From: a virus
Direction: 5' to 3' (one strand)
IMG/VR virus record: IMGVR_UViG_3300046011_008182
Span: 1-26,620 of that record
DNA: 26,620 nt
The notes beneath the pieces were generated by a model. It ran no database searches. It was given only the letters and a program-made list of their open reading frames with translations, and was not told the origin of the DNA. Shown piece after piece: positions 1 to 7,197 of the stretch. The first letter of the stretch is position 1, and the number at the start of each line of letters is the position of its first letter. Both the position numbers and the translations under genes were made by a program.

Positions 1-538
1 TTATAAGTTGAATAAAATCTTTATCATTAGATACTATGAAAACCTGAGAATTATACTTATTAGACATTATATTGCTTAAATAGGCGATAACATCATCGGC
101 TTCTACCTTATCTAGACTTATAGTTTTAACAGGTAAACATTTTAAATAATGTATTAATCTTACTATTTGGTCTATTTTAGCATCGTGTTCTTCTTCTAGC
201 GATTCAAATGAATCCCAATTTGTAATTCTAACTAAATTACGTCCTGATTTGTATTCAGGTAATAAGTTCTTCCGATTTACGGAAGAACCTACCCCATCAA
301 ATACAACGTACACAGACGTTGGTTTAATTGTACCAATTAAGGAATTCAATGAACGAATAAAACCACCCAAACCACCAACATGAACACCTGCTTGGTTAGT
401 AAAATTCATCATTGCAAAATTTCTAAAAAATAGATTTAAACCATCTATTAATAATACTCTTTCATAAGGATTAGTTTCTACTGATTGTTCAGGTTCAGGA
501 GTGTCGTTTAGTAATTTTAATAACTCGTTCTTATTCAT
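1..538 (-). CDS. 5'-3' exonuclease / RNase H (T4 Rnh-like), 3' end missing
   Basis: This is the N-terminal 179 codons of a FEN/PIN-type nuclease that would remove RNA primers and 5' flaps during lagging-strand synthesis. The translation shows the expected acidic-residue blocks in order: LLIDGLNLFFRNF (Asp32), VVFDGVGSS followed by R-K-N and PEYKSGR (Asp81), VEADDVIAYLS (Glu146, Asp148, Asp149) and VSNDKDFIQL (Asp172, Asp174). These metal-binding acids and their spacing are characteristic of the T4 RNase H and polymerase I 5'-nuclease family. The start at 538 lies one base after the uvsX stop codon, so the two are probably translationally coupled. The frame is open to the window edge; T4 RNase H is about 305 residues, so roughly 40% is missing. 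The gene supplies the activity that the short polymerase at 3504-4784 lacks. The family call is firm; whether it is closer to Rnh or to a pol I-type nuclease is not resolved. Confidence 0.88.
   Translation of the reverse strand, partial: MNKNELLKLLNDTPEPEQSVETNPYERVLLIDGLNLFFRNFAMMNFTNQAGVHVGGLGGFIRSLNSLIGTIKPTSVYVVFDGVGSSVNRKNLLPEYKSGRNLVRITNWDSFESLEEEHDAKIDQIVRLIHYLKCLPVKTISLDKVEADDVIAYLSNIMSNKYNSQVFIVSNDKDFIQLI
266..288 (-). other. Perfect 9-bp intragenic hairpin in the exonuclease gene
   Basis: GTTCTTCCG at 266-274 is exactly complementary to CGGAAGAAC at 280-288, with a 5-nt loop. It lies inside the exonuclease coding sequence, over the codons for the S-S-V-N-R-K-N stretch. There is no U-run after it on the transcribed strand, so it is not an intrinsic terminator. 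A role is unknown; it may be chance or an mRNA structure. Confidence 0.5.
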
Positions 539-539
539 A

Positions 540-1637
540 TTATTCGGCTTCTAGGTTTTCTAATAATTCAGTGATATCGGCTTTTTCTTCCCATTCACTA
601 TTATCTTCAGTAATCCCATATTCGCCTTCACCAAGTATACTAATCCACTCATTAGCGTGTTCTTTTTTATACTTATTAATAATATTAGTATCATCTTTGA
701 TAAAACCATGAACTGTACTTACAATAGTACCTGTTGTTGTAATACCATTAATGTGGTTTTTATCACAAGCAATTTTAGTACGTAAAGCAAATTCAACTTT
801 TTTCTTATCTTTAGTAGCATTTAATTTAGATGTACCAGCGTTTGTGATATTACCAAATGTTAATACTAATGAAGCATCATAATAGAACGTGTCACCACCT
901 TTGTTAGTCATTTTTGGACGAGCCATAGGACCTTCTGCTGGTGCAACACCTGTTTTGTTTACAATGAACAATGAATTTGTGTATTGGTAGGTTTCTTTTC
1001 TAGACATTACAATTTGTTGGTTAATAAAATTACCAAATTGTGTTGCTATTGCACCTGCGTTCCACATTGGATTGTTTTTACCTTGATCTAAACTCATTTG
1101 GCAAGGAATTGATCCTACTGAATCCCAAATAAATAATAAATCGTAAGGTAAATTACCTTTCTTTTGTTCGTTGATTAGATCAATAATAAAAGCAGCAATA
1201 TCTTCAATTGAATTCAATGTACTTCTATCACGATAAATAAAGAAACCGTTGTGATCTACAATCTCTCCGGTTGATTCGTCAACAACGTCTTCCATCTCGA
1301 ATCCCATTGTTTTCCAATGCTTCCAATCATGCTTCATCTCAGTAATAATAAGCACCGGTAAAACGCCCATTTTCTGGGCGTTTACCGCTACTTCGATTGC
1401 TGTTGTTGATTTACCAGTATTACTTTTACCTCTAACCATTGAAATATGGCCTAAGGGAATACCGGGAATTGATAAAGCTTCTTGTAAGGCAGTGGAAAAA
1501 GGAACCCATCGTTGTTCTTTAAACTTAACGTTGCCGTTAAGCATTTTTTTCTCCTTGAATGAATCAAGATTGAAATTGGCTTTAATCTCTTGGGAGACGG
1601 CGGCCGTTAGCGATTCGCTTCTTTTTACTTTTGCCAT
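540..1637 (-). CDS. uvsX: UvsX-like RecA-family recombinase
   Basis: A 365-residue ATP-dependent strand-exchange protein of the RecA/UvsX family; T4 UvsX is 391 residues. The Walker A loop GKSNTGKST is at about residues 70-78, following PGIPLGHISMVRG, and a Walker B-type strand LLFIWDSVGSIP is visible in the middle of the protein. It would form filaments on ssDNA coated with the gp32-like protein encoded just upstream (1655-2506) and drive recombination-dependent replication and repair. It starts 17 bases after the gp32 stop and ends one base before the exonuclease start, so the three form a replication/recombination operon. The leader before the ATG is A-rich with no clear Shine-Dalgarno sequence. 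A strong hairpin lies inside the gene near codons 84-94. No UvsY loader could be recognised in the window. Confidence 0.93.
   Translation of the reverse strand: MAKVKRSESLTAAVSQEIKANFNLDSFKEKKMLNGNVKFKEQRWVPFSTALQEALSIPGIPLGHISMVRGKSNTGKSTTAIEVAVNAQKMGVLPVLIITEMKHDWKHWKTMGFEMEDVVDESTGEIVDHNGFFIYRDRSTLNSIEDIAAFIIDLINEQKKGNLPYDLLFIWDSVGSIPCQMSLDQGKNNPMWNAGAIATQFGNFINQQIVMSRKETYQYTNSLFIVNKTGVAPAEGPMARPKMTNKGGDTFYYDASLVLTFGNITNAGTSKLNATKDKKKVEFALRTKIACDKNHINGITTTGTIVSTVHGFIKDDTNIINKYKKEHANEWISILGEGEYGITEDNSEWEEKADITELLENLEAE
1356..1387 (-). other. Strong intragenic hairpin in uvsX
   Basis: GGTAAAACGCCCA (1357-1369) pairs with TGGGCGTTTACC (1375-1386) with one bulged A and a 5-nt loop; an outer C-G pair extends it to 1356 and 1387. 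It is G+C-rich in an A+T-rich genome and sits within uvsX codons just after the Walker A loop. No T-run follows, so a terminator is unlikely. Confidence 0.5.
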
Positions 1638-1654
1638 AACTTTTTTAATTTTAA

Positions 1655-2506
1655 TTAGAATGGAAGATCGTCTGAACTATCTTCATCATCGAATAATGAA
1701 TCAAATTTTTCTGCTTTTGATGTTGCTTTAGAAGCTACTGGTTGTTTTGTAGCATAATTTTTAGCTGGTGCTACTGGTGCAGTTTCTACTTCTTCTACTT
1801 CTTCTTCAGCGATAATTTCTTCTTCATTTTCTTCTGGTGTTAACCATGTTTGTAAGGTGTTTTTCAAAGTCTCATAATCCATTTTACGTTGAATCTCTAA
1901 AATAGAAGGTTGTTCAGTTAAAAATGTTTGAATTTGAGCTGCATCTTTACTTACAGGAGATGTTTTAGGTTTAATTCTAATTGATGATTTTAGACCTTGA
2001 CGTCCACCTACATCACCTTTAACTACATCGACTGTAAAGTCTCTGCCTTCGTTGATGTCTGTGTAATCACCATAATCTTCATCTTCAGCAATTCCTAATA
2101 ACTGCATGTAGATTTCTTTTCCGAATTCCCAAAGTCTAACGCCTTGTTCTTCTTCACCACGCACAACTACTGGTGCGAAAATTCTCATTTTAGGGTCTAG
2201 TTTTTTAGCTAATACCCAATTTTCTTTGTCATTTGTAGTGCGCAATTTTGTTGCGAATTCTACGATTGGGTCTTTTTCACCCCAGTTGGTTAGAGCGTAA
2301 ATCGGAAATTTAGAGATTCCATAGTGAACAAAAACCTCTTGAAAAGGGTTTGTTGGGCTGTTCTTTGAAGGAACAATACGAATTTGGTACTTTCCTTCTT
2401 GTTTTGGTTTCCAGTAAACTTTTGTGTAATCGATTTTTTCTTTCTTGCTTGTGTTCTGATTAGACTGTAAAGCATTCAGTCGTTGTTTAATTGCATCTAT
2501 ATTCAT
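1655..2506 (-). CDS. 32: gp32-like single-stranded DNA-binding protein
   Basis: A 283-residue protein matching the T4 gp32 plan (301 residues). A basic N-terminal segment rich in N, Q and K is followed by a core that begins W-K-P-K-Q-E-G-K-Y-Q-I-R-I-V-P-S-K-N, comparable to the AVIRFLPSKND strand of T4 gp32. A hinge loaded with Glu lies near residues 222-240, and the acidic C-terminal tail ends DDEDSSDDLPF, the part that recruits partner replication proteins. The protein contains no cysteine at all, so the zinc site of T4 gp32 is absent; the corresponding region instead reads FPIYALTNWGEKDP. It would coat ssDNA and support the neighbouring polymerase and UvsX. The 90-base leader may hold an autoregulatory RNA pseudoknot. 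The call rests on core similarity, acidic tail and context. Confidence 0.87.
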   Translation of the reverse strand: MNIDAIKQRLNALQSNQNTSKKEKIDYTKVYWKPKQEGKYQIRIVPSKNSPTNPFQEVFVHYGISKFPIYALTNWGEKDPIVEFATKLRTTNDKENWVLAKKLDPKMRIFAPVVVRGEEEQGVRLWEFGKEIYMQLLGIAEDEDYGDYTDINEGRDFTVDVVKGDVGGRQGLKSSIRIKPKTSPVSKDAAQIQTFLTEQPSILEIQRKMDYETLKNTLQTWLTPEENEEEIIAEEEVEEVETAPVAPAKNYATKQPVASKATSKAEKFDSLFDDEDSSDDLPF

Positions 2507-2545
2507 AAATCTATATTTGTTTAATGTGGGAAATATAAGAACTTA

Positions 2546-2570
2546 AGTTTGAGACACCAAACTATAGTGT
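2546..2570 (-). promoter_or_regulatory. Possible H-type mRNA pseudoknot upstream of gp32
   Basis: On the transcribed strand ACAC (2570-2567), TAT, AGTTTG (2563-2558), GTGT (2557-2554), CT, CAAACT (2551-2546) can fold as a pseudoknot. AGTTTG pairs with CAAACT (6 bp) and the loop GTGT pairs with the upstream ACAC (4 bp). The 3' edge is 39 nt before the gp32 ATG, and the stretch between is A/U-rich and apparently unstructured. T4 gp32 represses its own translation through a pseudoknot at a similar distance; that this element works the same way is inference. The 2-nt loop crossing the 4-bp stem is tight. Confidence 0.45.
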
Positions 2571-2596
2571 AATTTTTATAAGGAATTAATAACCTT

Positions 2597-3058
2597 TTAT
2601 TTTACTAAAGCATCAAAATATTTATTGATACTTTCAATATCTTCATTAGACAATACATCCATTCTTTGACCAACATTATTAAAAGGATCAATTTCATTAG
2701 GAGCATTATTCCATAAATCATAATCTCCTATATTTTTAACAAACATAGTAAATTCTTCTGGTGACATTTTTCTAATTTTAGCTGATACAAAATCTGTTTT
2801 TATATCATCCACTTGTTCTGAATCATCTTGGTTTAATACTTCAAGATCATTTTTTACAAATTCAGCAAATGATTTGTATTGTTTAGCTTTTTTAGCTAAA
2901 TCTTCATATTCACCTGCTAAATCTTCACCTCCAATATCCATAAGAATATCATAATACATTTTTAAATCACCTTCGTTTATGTTTTCTTTTAATAAACGAC
3001 CTTCGGTAATAAATTGTCTTAGGTCAAAGTTATCTGCTGGCTTCATGTGATTATACAT
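2597..3058 (-). CDS. Small acidic protein with putative prohead-protease motifs
   Basis: A 153-residue acidic protein of no recognised family. The N-terminus contains NFDLRQFITEG and then LLKENINEG (residues 10-30). Both have the (L/I)-x-E form cut by the T4 gp21 prohead protease, and the 'xxFxxFIxE' arrangement near the N-terminus resembles capsid-targeting sequences of T4 internal proteins, as remembered. The rest is helical and rich in D and E, with no Cys or membrane segment. A second Met at residue 5 (start 3046) is an alternative start. The gene follows the 158-aa gene by only a few bases and is separated from gp32 by the 90-base leader holding the possible pseudoknot. It could be an internal or core protein or a small replication accessory; neither is shown. 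Confidence 0.72.
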   Translation of the reverse strand: MYNHMKPADNFDLRQFITEGRLLKENINEGDLKMYYDILMDIGGEDLAGEYEDLAKKAKQYKSFAEFVKNDLEVLNQDDSEQVDDIKTDFVSAKIRKMSPEEFTMFVKNIGDYDLWNNAPNEIDPFNNVGQRMDVLSNEDIESINKYFDALVK

Positions 3059-3061
3059 ATG

Positions 3062-3538
3062 TTAAAGATCAATAATCTTATAAACTTTTGTATTAAGTTG
3101 TTTTAACTCGTTATGATTTGTTAATAAAATACAATTTTTATAATGCTGCCAATTTACTCTAAAACTAGGATCAACAACCCCACCATTTAATTTTTTAATT
3201 AAATCATTTAAAGCATTTATTGTATATAAAGTATTGGATTCTTTTTTACGATGAACTAAAATAGTATTTTGAGGAATACCATCAGTATTAGTTTGCTCAA
3301 TATTATATGTTACAACATATTCGTCAGTACTTTTAACATAAAGTACAAACATTTTATTATACATAATTGTATACGTCGAAGACAAACTAACAATTAGTTT
3401 ATCTAATTCATTAGGTCCAGTAAAGGTCGCAAACAATTTATTATTTAACATGTTGGAATCTATATAAGTATCAAAGTCATATCGACTATCTACGTTATAC
3501 ATATCATCTGGTCTGCTCAAAGTCATAATCTGTCCCAT
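3062..3538 (-). CDS. Hypothetical protein downstream of the polymerase
   Basis: A 158-residue protein that I do not recognise. It is a mixed alpha/beta soluble protein rich in Asn, Thr and Leu, with hydrophobic strands such as MFVLYVKSTDEYVVTYNI and NCILLTNHNELKQLN, and no membrane segment or metal motif. Its first 35 bases overlap the 3' end of the polymerase gene, suggesting translational coupling; Met5 (3526) would still overlap, while Met13 (3502) would just avoid it. It lies between polymerase and gp32, where T4-like phages keep replication factors and the translational repressor RegA, but no similarity to RegA, UvsY or clamp proteins is visible. A replication accessory role is a guess from context only. 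Confidence 0.75.
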   Translation of the reverse strand: MGQIMTLSRPDDMYNVDSRYDFDTYIDSNMLNNKLFATFTGPNELDKLIVSLSSTYTIMYNKMFVLYVKSTDEYVVTYNIEQTNTDGIPQNTILVHRKKESNTLYTINALNDLIKKLNGGVVDPSFRVNWQHYKNCILLTNHNELKQLNTKVYKIIDL

Positions 3539-4784
3539 ATTTGGTTTTTATTTGTAATTTATATTTTTTAAATATTTCTCTCAATTCATCTTCAATCCCC
3601 TCATCTCCTATATCAAATAAAAACGAATCATAAGTATATAGTACTATTTTAGTTTGTTTACCTCTTAACAATTTATGAATATCCATTAGAATATAAGTGT
3701 TAACCGCTGATTCTACATTCTGTAAAATATAGTTAAACAATTTCTGCGGATTCATGTTTTCTAACCTCTCCGTTTCAAATATATAACCTGAAATCGGTAC
3801 TTTATATTTACCATTTGTTTCAAATTCGTTCCACGCTTTGTTAATAAACGCTTTCACCATTTGAAAATACTCTAAATGCTCGTATTGTTTGTAAATACCG
3901 CCATATAGTTGTCTAAACGTAATTTGCTTGGATTCCTCATAACTTACCCCGTACATTTCAGCAAATGCACTATGTACGTCTAAACCTTGAAAATCATAAC
4001 CAATTAACCTAGCCGCTAGATGTGGGTGGTAAGCAGAAATATCAATTTCCACAAACTTATTGTTTGGAATGAATGAGGATCTTACTCCGCTATCTTTATT
4101 TAATGCGGCAAAATTAATACCATTAAAGGAATTACTTGGTCTACGAGTAGTGGTAGATAAGTTGTATTGCGTGTAAATTCTATTGTCGTATATAGAATAA
4201 AAATCTTTAGTCGGGTGATAACTTTCATTGAATTTGTCTTTGTTTATTTGTATTCCGTTTCTCTCAATTCCAAAAAACGCTAGTATTACTTTTTCGTTAT
4301 AAAATGAATAATATTCGGGTAACGGTTGAGATAAAACTTTTTTTACTTGCTCATAAATATGTTCACATTTTTCATAATGCTTAGAAACAGGTATTATTCT
4401 ATTAAGTTTTGGGTAATCCGTATTTTGAAAATGTATGTGTGCTTGTGTGTCGCTTTGTATATACGTAGGATTAAGTGGGGACAGGCAGCATATGTTTTTA
4501 AATGGAAAATAGTATAGTGCCGACTTTTTATCACGTACCCATACTTTATCTATTTTGTGTATAAACGCGTATATAGTTGTCTTATTAATGCTAAATGTTT
4601 CACTATGGTCAACGCATAACATATAAGCTTTAGTGTTATTAAACGGTTTTATATATACTAAAGATATGTCGTTAATGGCAGGGTGGATATTATCGTTAAA
4701 AGGAATTATTTCAACAAATGCTTCTTTTATAGGATTTTGAATAAAATATCCTAATTGCTCTTCATTTTCTAATAACCAAAACAT
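3504..4784 (-). CDS. Short family A-type DNA polymerase (polymerase domain)
   Basis: A 426-residue polymerase-like protein. The C-terminal half carries the family A palm/fingers motifs in order. A pre-motif stretch NGINFAALNKDSGVRSSFIP resembles the 'NLQNIP..R..F.P' region. Motif A is KFVEIDISAYHPHLAARL (Asp248), motif B is ESKQITFRQLYGG (Lys286, YGG 294-296), a helix NVESAVNTYILMDIHKLL follows, and motif C is VLYTYDSFLFDI (Asp386), where family A normally has H-D-E. The N-terminal 180 residues are unrecognised and may be a degenerate or missing 3'-5' exonuclease; no DEDD acids are convincing. It has no 5'-nuclease domain, which is encoded separately at 1-538. T4 itself uses a family B polymerase, so this is a replaced replication module. 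At 426 residues it is much shorter than Pol I or T7 polymerase. Only about 20 bases separate its ATG from the upstream terminator. Confidence 0.8.
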   Translation of the reverse strand: MFWLLENEEQLGYFIQNPIKEAFVEIIPFNDNIHPAINDISLVYIKPFNNTKAYMLCVDHSETFSINKTTIYAFIHKIDKVWVRDKKSALYYFPFKNICCLSPLNPTYIQSDTQAHIHFQNTDYPKLNRIIPVSKHYEKCEHIYEQVKKVLSQPLPEYYSFYNEKVILAFFGIERNGIQINKDKFNESYHPTKDFYSIYDNRIYTQYNLSTTTRRPSNSFNGINFAALNKDSGVRSSFIPNNKFVEIDISAYHPHLAARLIGYDFQGLDVHSAFAEMYGVSYEESKQITFRQLYGGIYKQYEHLEYFQMVKAFINKAWNEFETNGKYKVPISGYIFETERLENMNPQKLFNYILQNVESAVNTYILMDIHKLLRGKQTKIVLYTYDSFLFDIGDEGIEDELREIFKKYKLQIKTKYGTDYDFEQTR

Positions 4785-4802
4785 AACCTTTTGATATAAA
4801 CA

Positions 4803-4833
4803 TACAAAAAAAGGCTTGGTTTCCCAAGCCTTA
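4803..4833 (-). terminator. Strong intrinsic terminator after the structural operon
   Basis: On the transcribed strand AAGGCTTGG (4832-4824) and CCAAGCCTT (4819-4811) form a 9-bp stem with a 4-nt loop, followed directly by a run of T. It lies 22 bases after the stop of the 772-aa gene and just before the polymerase gene, separating tail genes from replication genes. Confidence 0.88.
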
Positions 4834-4854
4834 ATATATTAAATTTTATAAATT

Positions 4855-7173
4855 TTAGTAATCATCTAAATCACCTTGTGAAAAAGGTGTATTATTAACA
4901 TCTTCTAAATTGCCATTTTTATCTATACGAGGCATATCCATTCTTTCTATAGCAGGTAATTCATCACGCATAGCATTATATAATCTAGGTTGATATGTGT
5001 TTCCAGGATCTTCATTAGCATATTCTATAGCCTTAGCTTTAGCTTCGTCCTCAGTGAAAGGACCAAAATCATATGGTGAATAATTTTTTTCAATACCATA
5101 GATTTTTTTACTAACAGGATTACTTATTACAGGCATCTCTGTAATAATACCTGCTAATTGTTGTAAACGGCGAAATTCTTCGCTTACATTATTTGATGAT
5201 TTTATTTTTAAATCACTTATATTATATATACGTTTAAATGAGTCCATATTCATATAACCATTATTAAAATCAAGTGGTTCACCATCTAATACGCTATCAT
5301 TACCACTAATATTATCTTTAACTACATTACCTTTAATATCTGCTAATACCCAATTTCCATTTGTATCTGATGTTTTAGGTAACAAGACATATGAATTTGT
5401 TTTATCTTGTATAACATAAGGTAAAGCGTATAATAAGGTTAAGTATTGTTCTTTACCATTAATTTGTTTTGCTACTTTTATAATATTTGATCTATCATTA
5501 TCCGGCATTCCTTTCCATTCTTTTTCAGTTATGGGTTTTGGAGTTATTTTTTGTTCAGGTGCAGTTTTTAAATTTTCTAGTTGTTCATCACTTATATTTG
5601 TGTCACTATCTAATTCCCACTTTGAAAATAATTTAGAATATGCTTCTAATAATTGGCGTTTTTTAGGATCGTTTACGTATTTGATTGCTGATGGTGGTAA
5701 ATACTCTAATTTTTCTAATTGATTATTTACATATTTTTCTGTTACTTTTGGTCCAAAATATTTTTCAATATATTCATATGTTAAATATGCATCAAATGTT
5801 TCTAAATATTTTTCTTTTGCTGGTTCATCTAAATATTTAATAAAAGGAAGTGGAATTGGAGTATTACCATAATTAGTATGTCTAAATCTGAAGATAGCAT
5901 ATCGTTTTGCTAAGGCTTCATTATCTTTTAGTTGTGAATATTTGTATTTTTGTCCACTATCAATAGCTAGATTTGCTAATGTTTTTGTTATACCACCATA
6001 ATTGATTTTATAATTTGGTAATATATTTAAGATATCATCTGTAAGTTTGTCTTCAGATCCTTTACCTTGTACATATAATTCTTTTTCATCTTGGGATAAT
6101 TCTTTAAATTCATCTACATTTAAATTCTTACCAGTATTTAGTTTTCTTCCTCTTTCTTCTGGGGATAATTTTATTGGTTTAAAATAGTCTTTTAATCCTT
6201 TAATTTTATCCCATGTATCTGCTGGGACTATATTAGATATATCTTCCCATGTTTTAGCAAATTTATCTCCATCATTATTAGCATTTGTTACAATATATCC
6301 TTGTTCATTAATTAGTACTTGAATTACCAAAACATGCCATTTATCATCAAACCTAGGTTTAATTCCTGTTGATGGTTTATTACGATCAAATAAAAAATAA
6401 AAAGTAGGTGTTATATCTTTGAATCTATAATTATCGTACATGTTGCTCCCTATTGGTTGCGCTACACAATGAGAATATTTTTTTAATTTAGTTTTAGGAT
6501 CTGAAGGATTGTAAGATATACATTTATGTTTATCATCACCCTTGTATATTTCAATTCCATCTTTATCATATATTTTATCAGCATCTGTTGTTGCTGTGTT
6601 TTCTTCTCCTGTTGATTGTCTTTCTGATGGGAATAAGGCATCCATAATCTGTTCAAAATCATCCCACCTCCAATTGTTAGGATCAAAATATAAATTATTA
6701 TCTAATAAACGTTTAGGGATAAAATTAATAACTTCTTCTTTTGAAAATAATTTATTTCCCTCATTATCTTCAATACCATTAGTTATACCTTGTTTTAATT
6801 TTCCTCTTTTATTCATAAAACGAGCAGTATAACTTTGAGCTGTTTCTTTATCAATGTTTTCTTTTGATACAAACTTTGCTACTGCTGCTTTTTTAATTTG
6901 CTCTGGGTTTTCTGGTATAGATTTAAGTAATCTAACTATATCAGCATATGAATATTGAGTAATATCTAAGTATTTCTTACTTTGCTTTAATTCATCAGGT
7001 AATACAAGTATTGGTAATCTACTAGATAGTGAGTCCTTTTTTTGGTCAAAAGTATTAATTAACTTTAATGCTAAATCAGGAGTAACATTAGAATCTTCAC
7101 CTATCCAACGGTCCGTAACTTTTTTTATTATTGCATCACTATATTCTTTTAATATTGTTGTAAATCTAATCAT
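4855..7173 (-). CDS. Large unknown protein, last gene of the tail operon; possible internal/injected protein
   Basis: A 772-residue protein without a clear family. It starts MIRFTTILKEYSD, giving an early (L/I)-x-E site. Residues 207-302 hold a compact conserved-looking block: Y-K-G-D-D-K-H-K-C-I-S (Cys218), YSHCVAQP (His235, Cys236), SNMYDNYR (243-250), TFYFLFDR (257-264), KWHVLVIQV, then TNANNDG. It recalls a recurring phage-protein pattern of the type '..KWC.....NMF.YY....FYF...' whose function I do not know. Near the C-terminus EEFRRLQQLAGIITE (665-679) is another candidate prohead-protease site that would release the last 93 residues. The gene follows the hub and the 213-aa gene and is closed by a strong terminator, so it is expressed with virion genes. 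An injected internal protein, functionally like T4 Alt, is a hypothesis; a baseplate component is the alternative. Confidence 0.8.
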   Translation of the reverse strand: MIRFTTILKEYSDAIIKKVTDRWIGEDSNVTPDLALKLINTFDQKKDSLSSRLPILVLPDELKQSKKYLDITQYSYADIVRLLKSIPENPEQIKKAAVAKFVSKENIDKETAQSYTARFMNKRGKLKQGITNGIEDNEGNKLFSKEEVINFIPKRLLDNNLYFDPNNWRWDDFEQIMDALFPSERQSTGEENTATTDADKIYDKDGIEIYKGDDKHKCISYNPSDPKTKLKKYSHCVAQPIGSNMYDNYRFKDITPTFYFLFDRNKPSTGIKPRFDDKWHVLVIQVLINEQGYIVTNANNDGDKFAKTWEDISNIVPADTWDKIKGLKDYFKPIKLSPEERGRKLNTGKNLNVDEFKELSQDEKELYVQGKGSEDKLTDDILNILPNYKINYGGITKTLANLAIDSGQKYKYSQLKDNEALAKRYAIFRFRHTNYGNTPIPLPFIKYLDEPAKEKYLETFDAYLTYEYIEKYFGPKVTEKYVNNQLEKLEYLPPSAIKYVNDPKKRQLLEAYSKLFSKWELDSDTNISDEQLENLKTAPEQKITPKPITEKEWKGMPDNDRSNIIKVAKQINGKEQYLTLLYALPYVIQDKTNSYVLLPKTSDTNGNWVLADIKGNVVKDNISGNDSVLDGEPLDFNNGYMNMDSFKRIYNISDLKIKSSNNVSEEFRRLQQLAGIITEMPVISNPVSKKIYGIEKNYSPYDFGPFTEDEAKAKAIEYANEDPGNTYQPRLYNAMRDELPAIERMDMPRIDKNGNLEDVNNTPFSQGDLDDY

Positions 7174-7180
7174 AATATGG

Positions 7181-7191
7181 TTATAAATATT
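7181..7191 (-). promoter_or_regulatory. Junction motif AATATTTATAA (copy 1)
   Basis: Exact copy on the transcribed strand, 6 bases after the stop of the 213-aa gene and 7 bases before the ATG of the 772-aa gene. One of a set of near-identical elements at structural-gene junctions. Confidence 0.5.
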
Positions 7192-7197
7192 ATAAGA

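Noticed and set aside
1356-1387. Intrinsic terminator inside uvsX
   Set aside because: The stem is strong but is followed by GGTGCTTATT on the transcribed strand rather than a T-run, and lies mid-gene.
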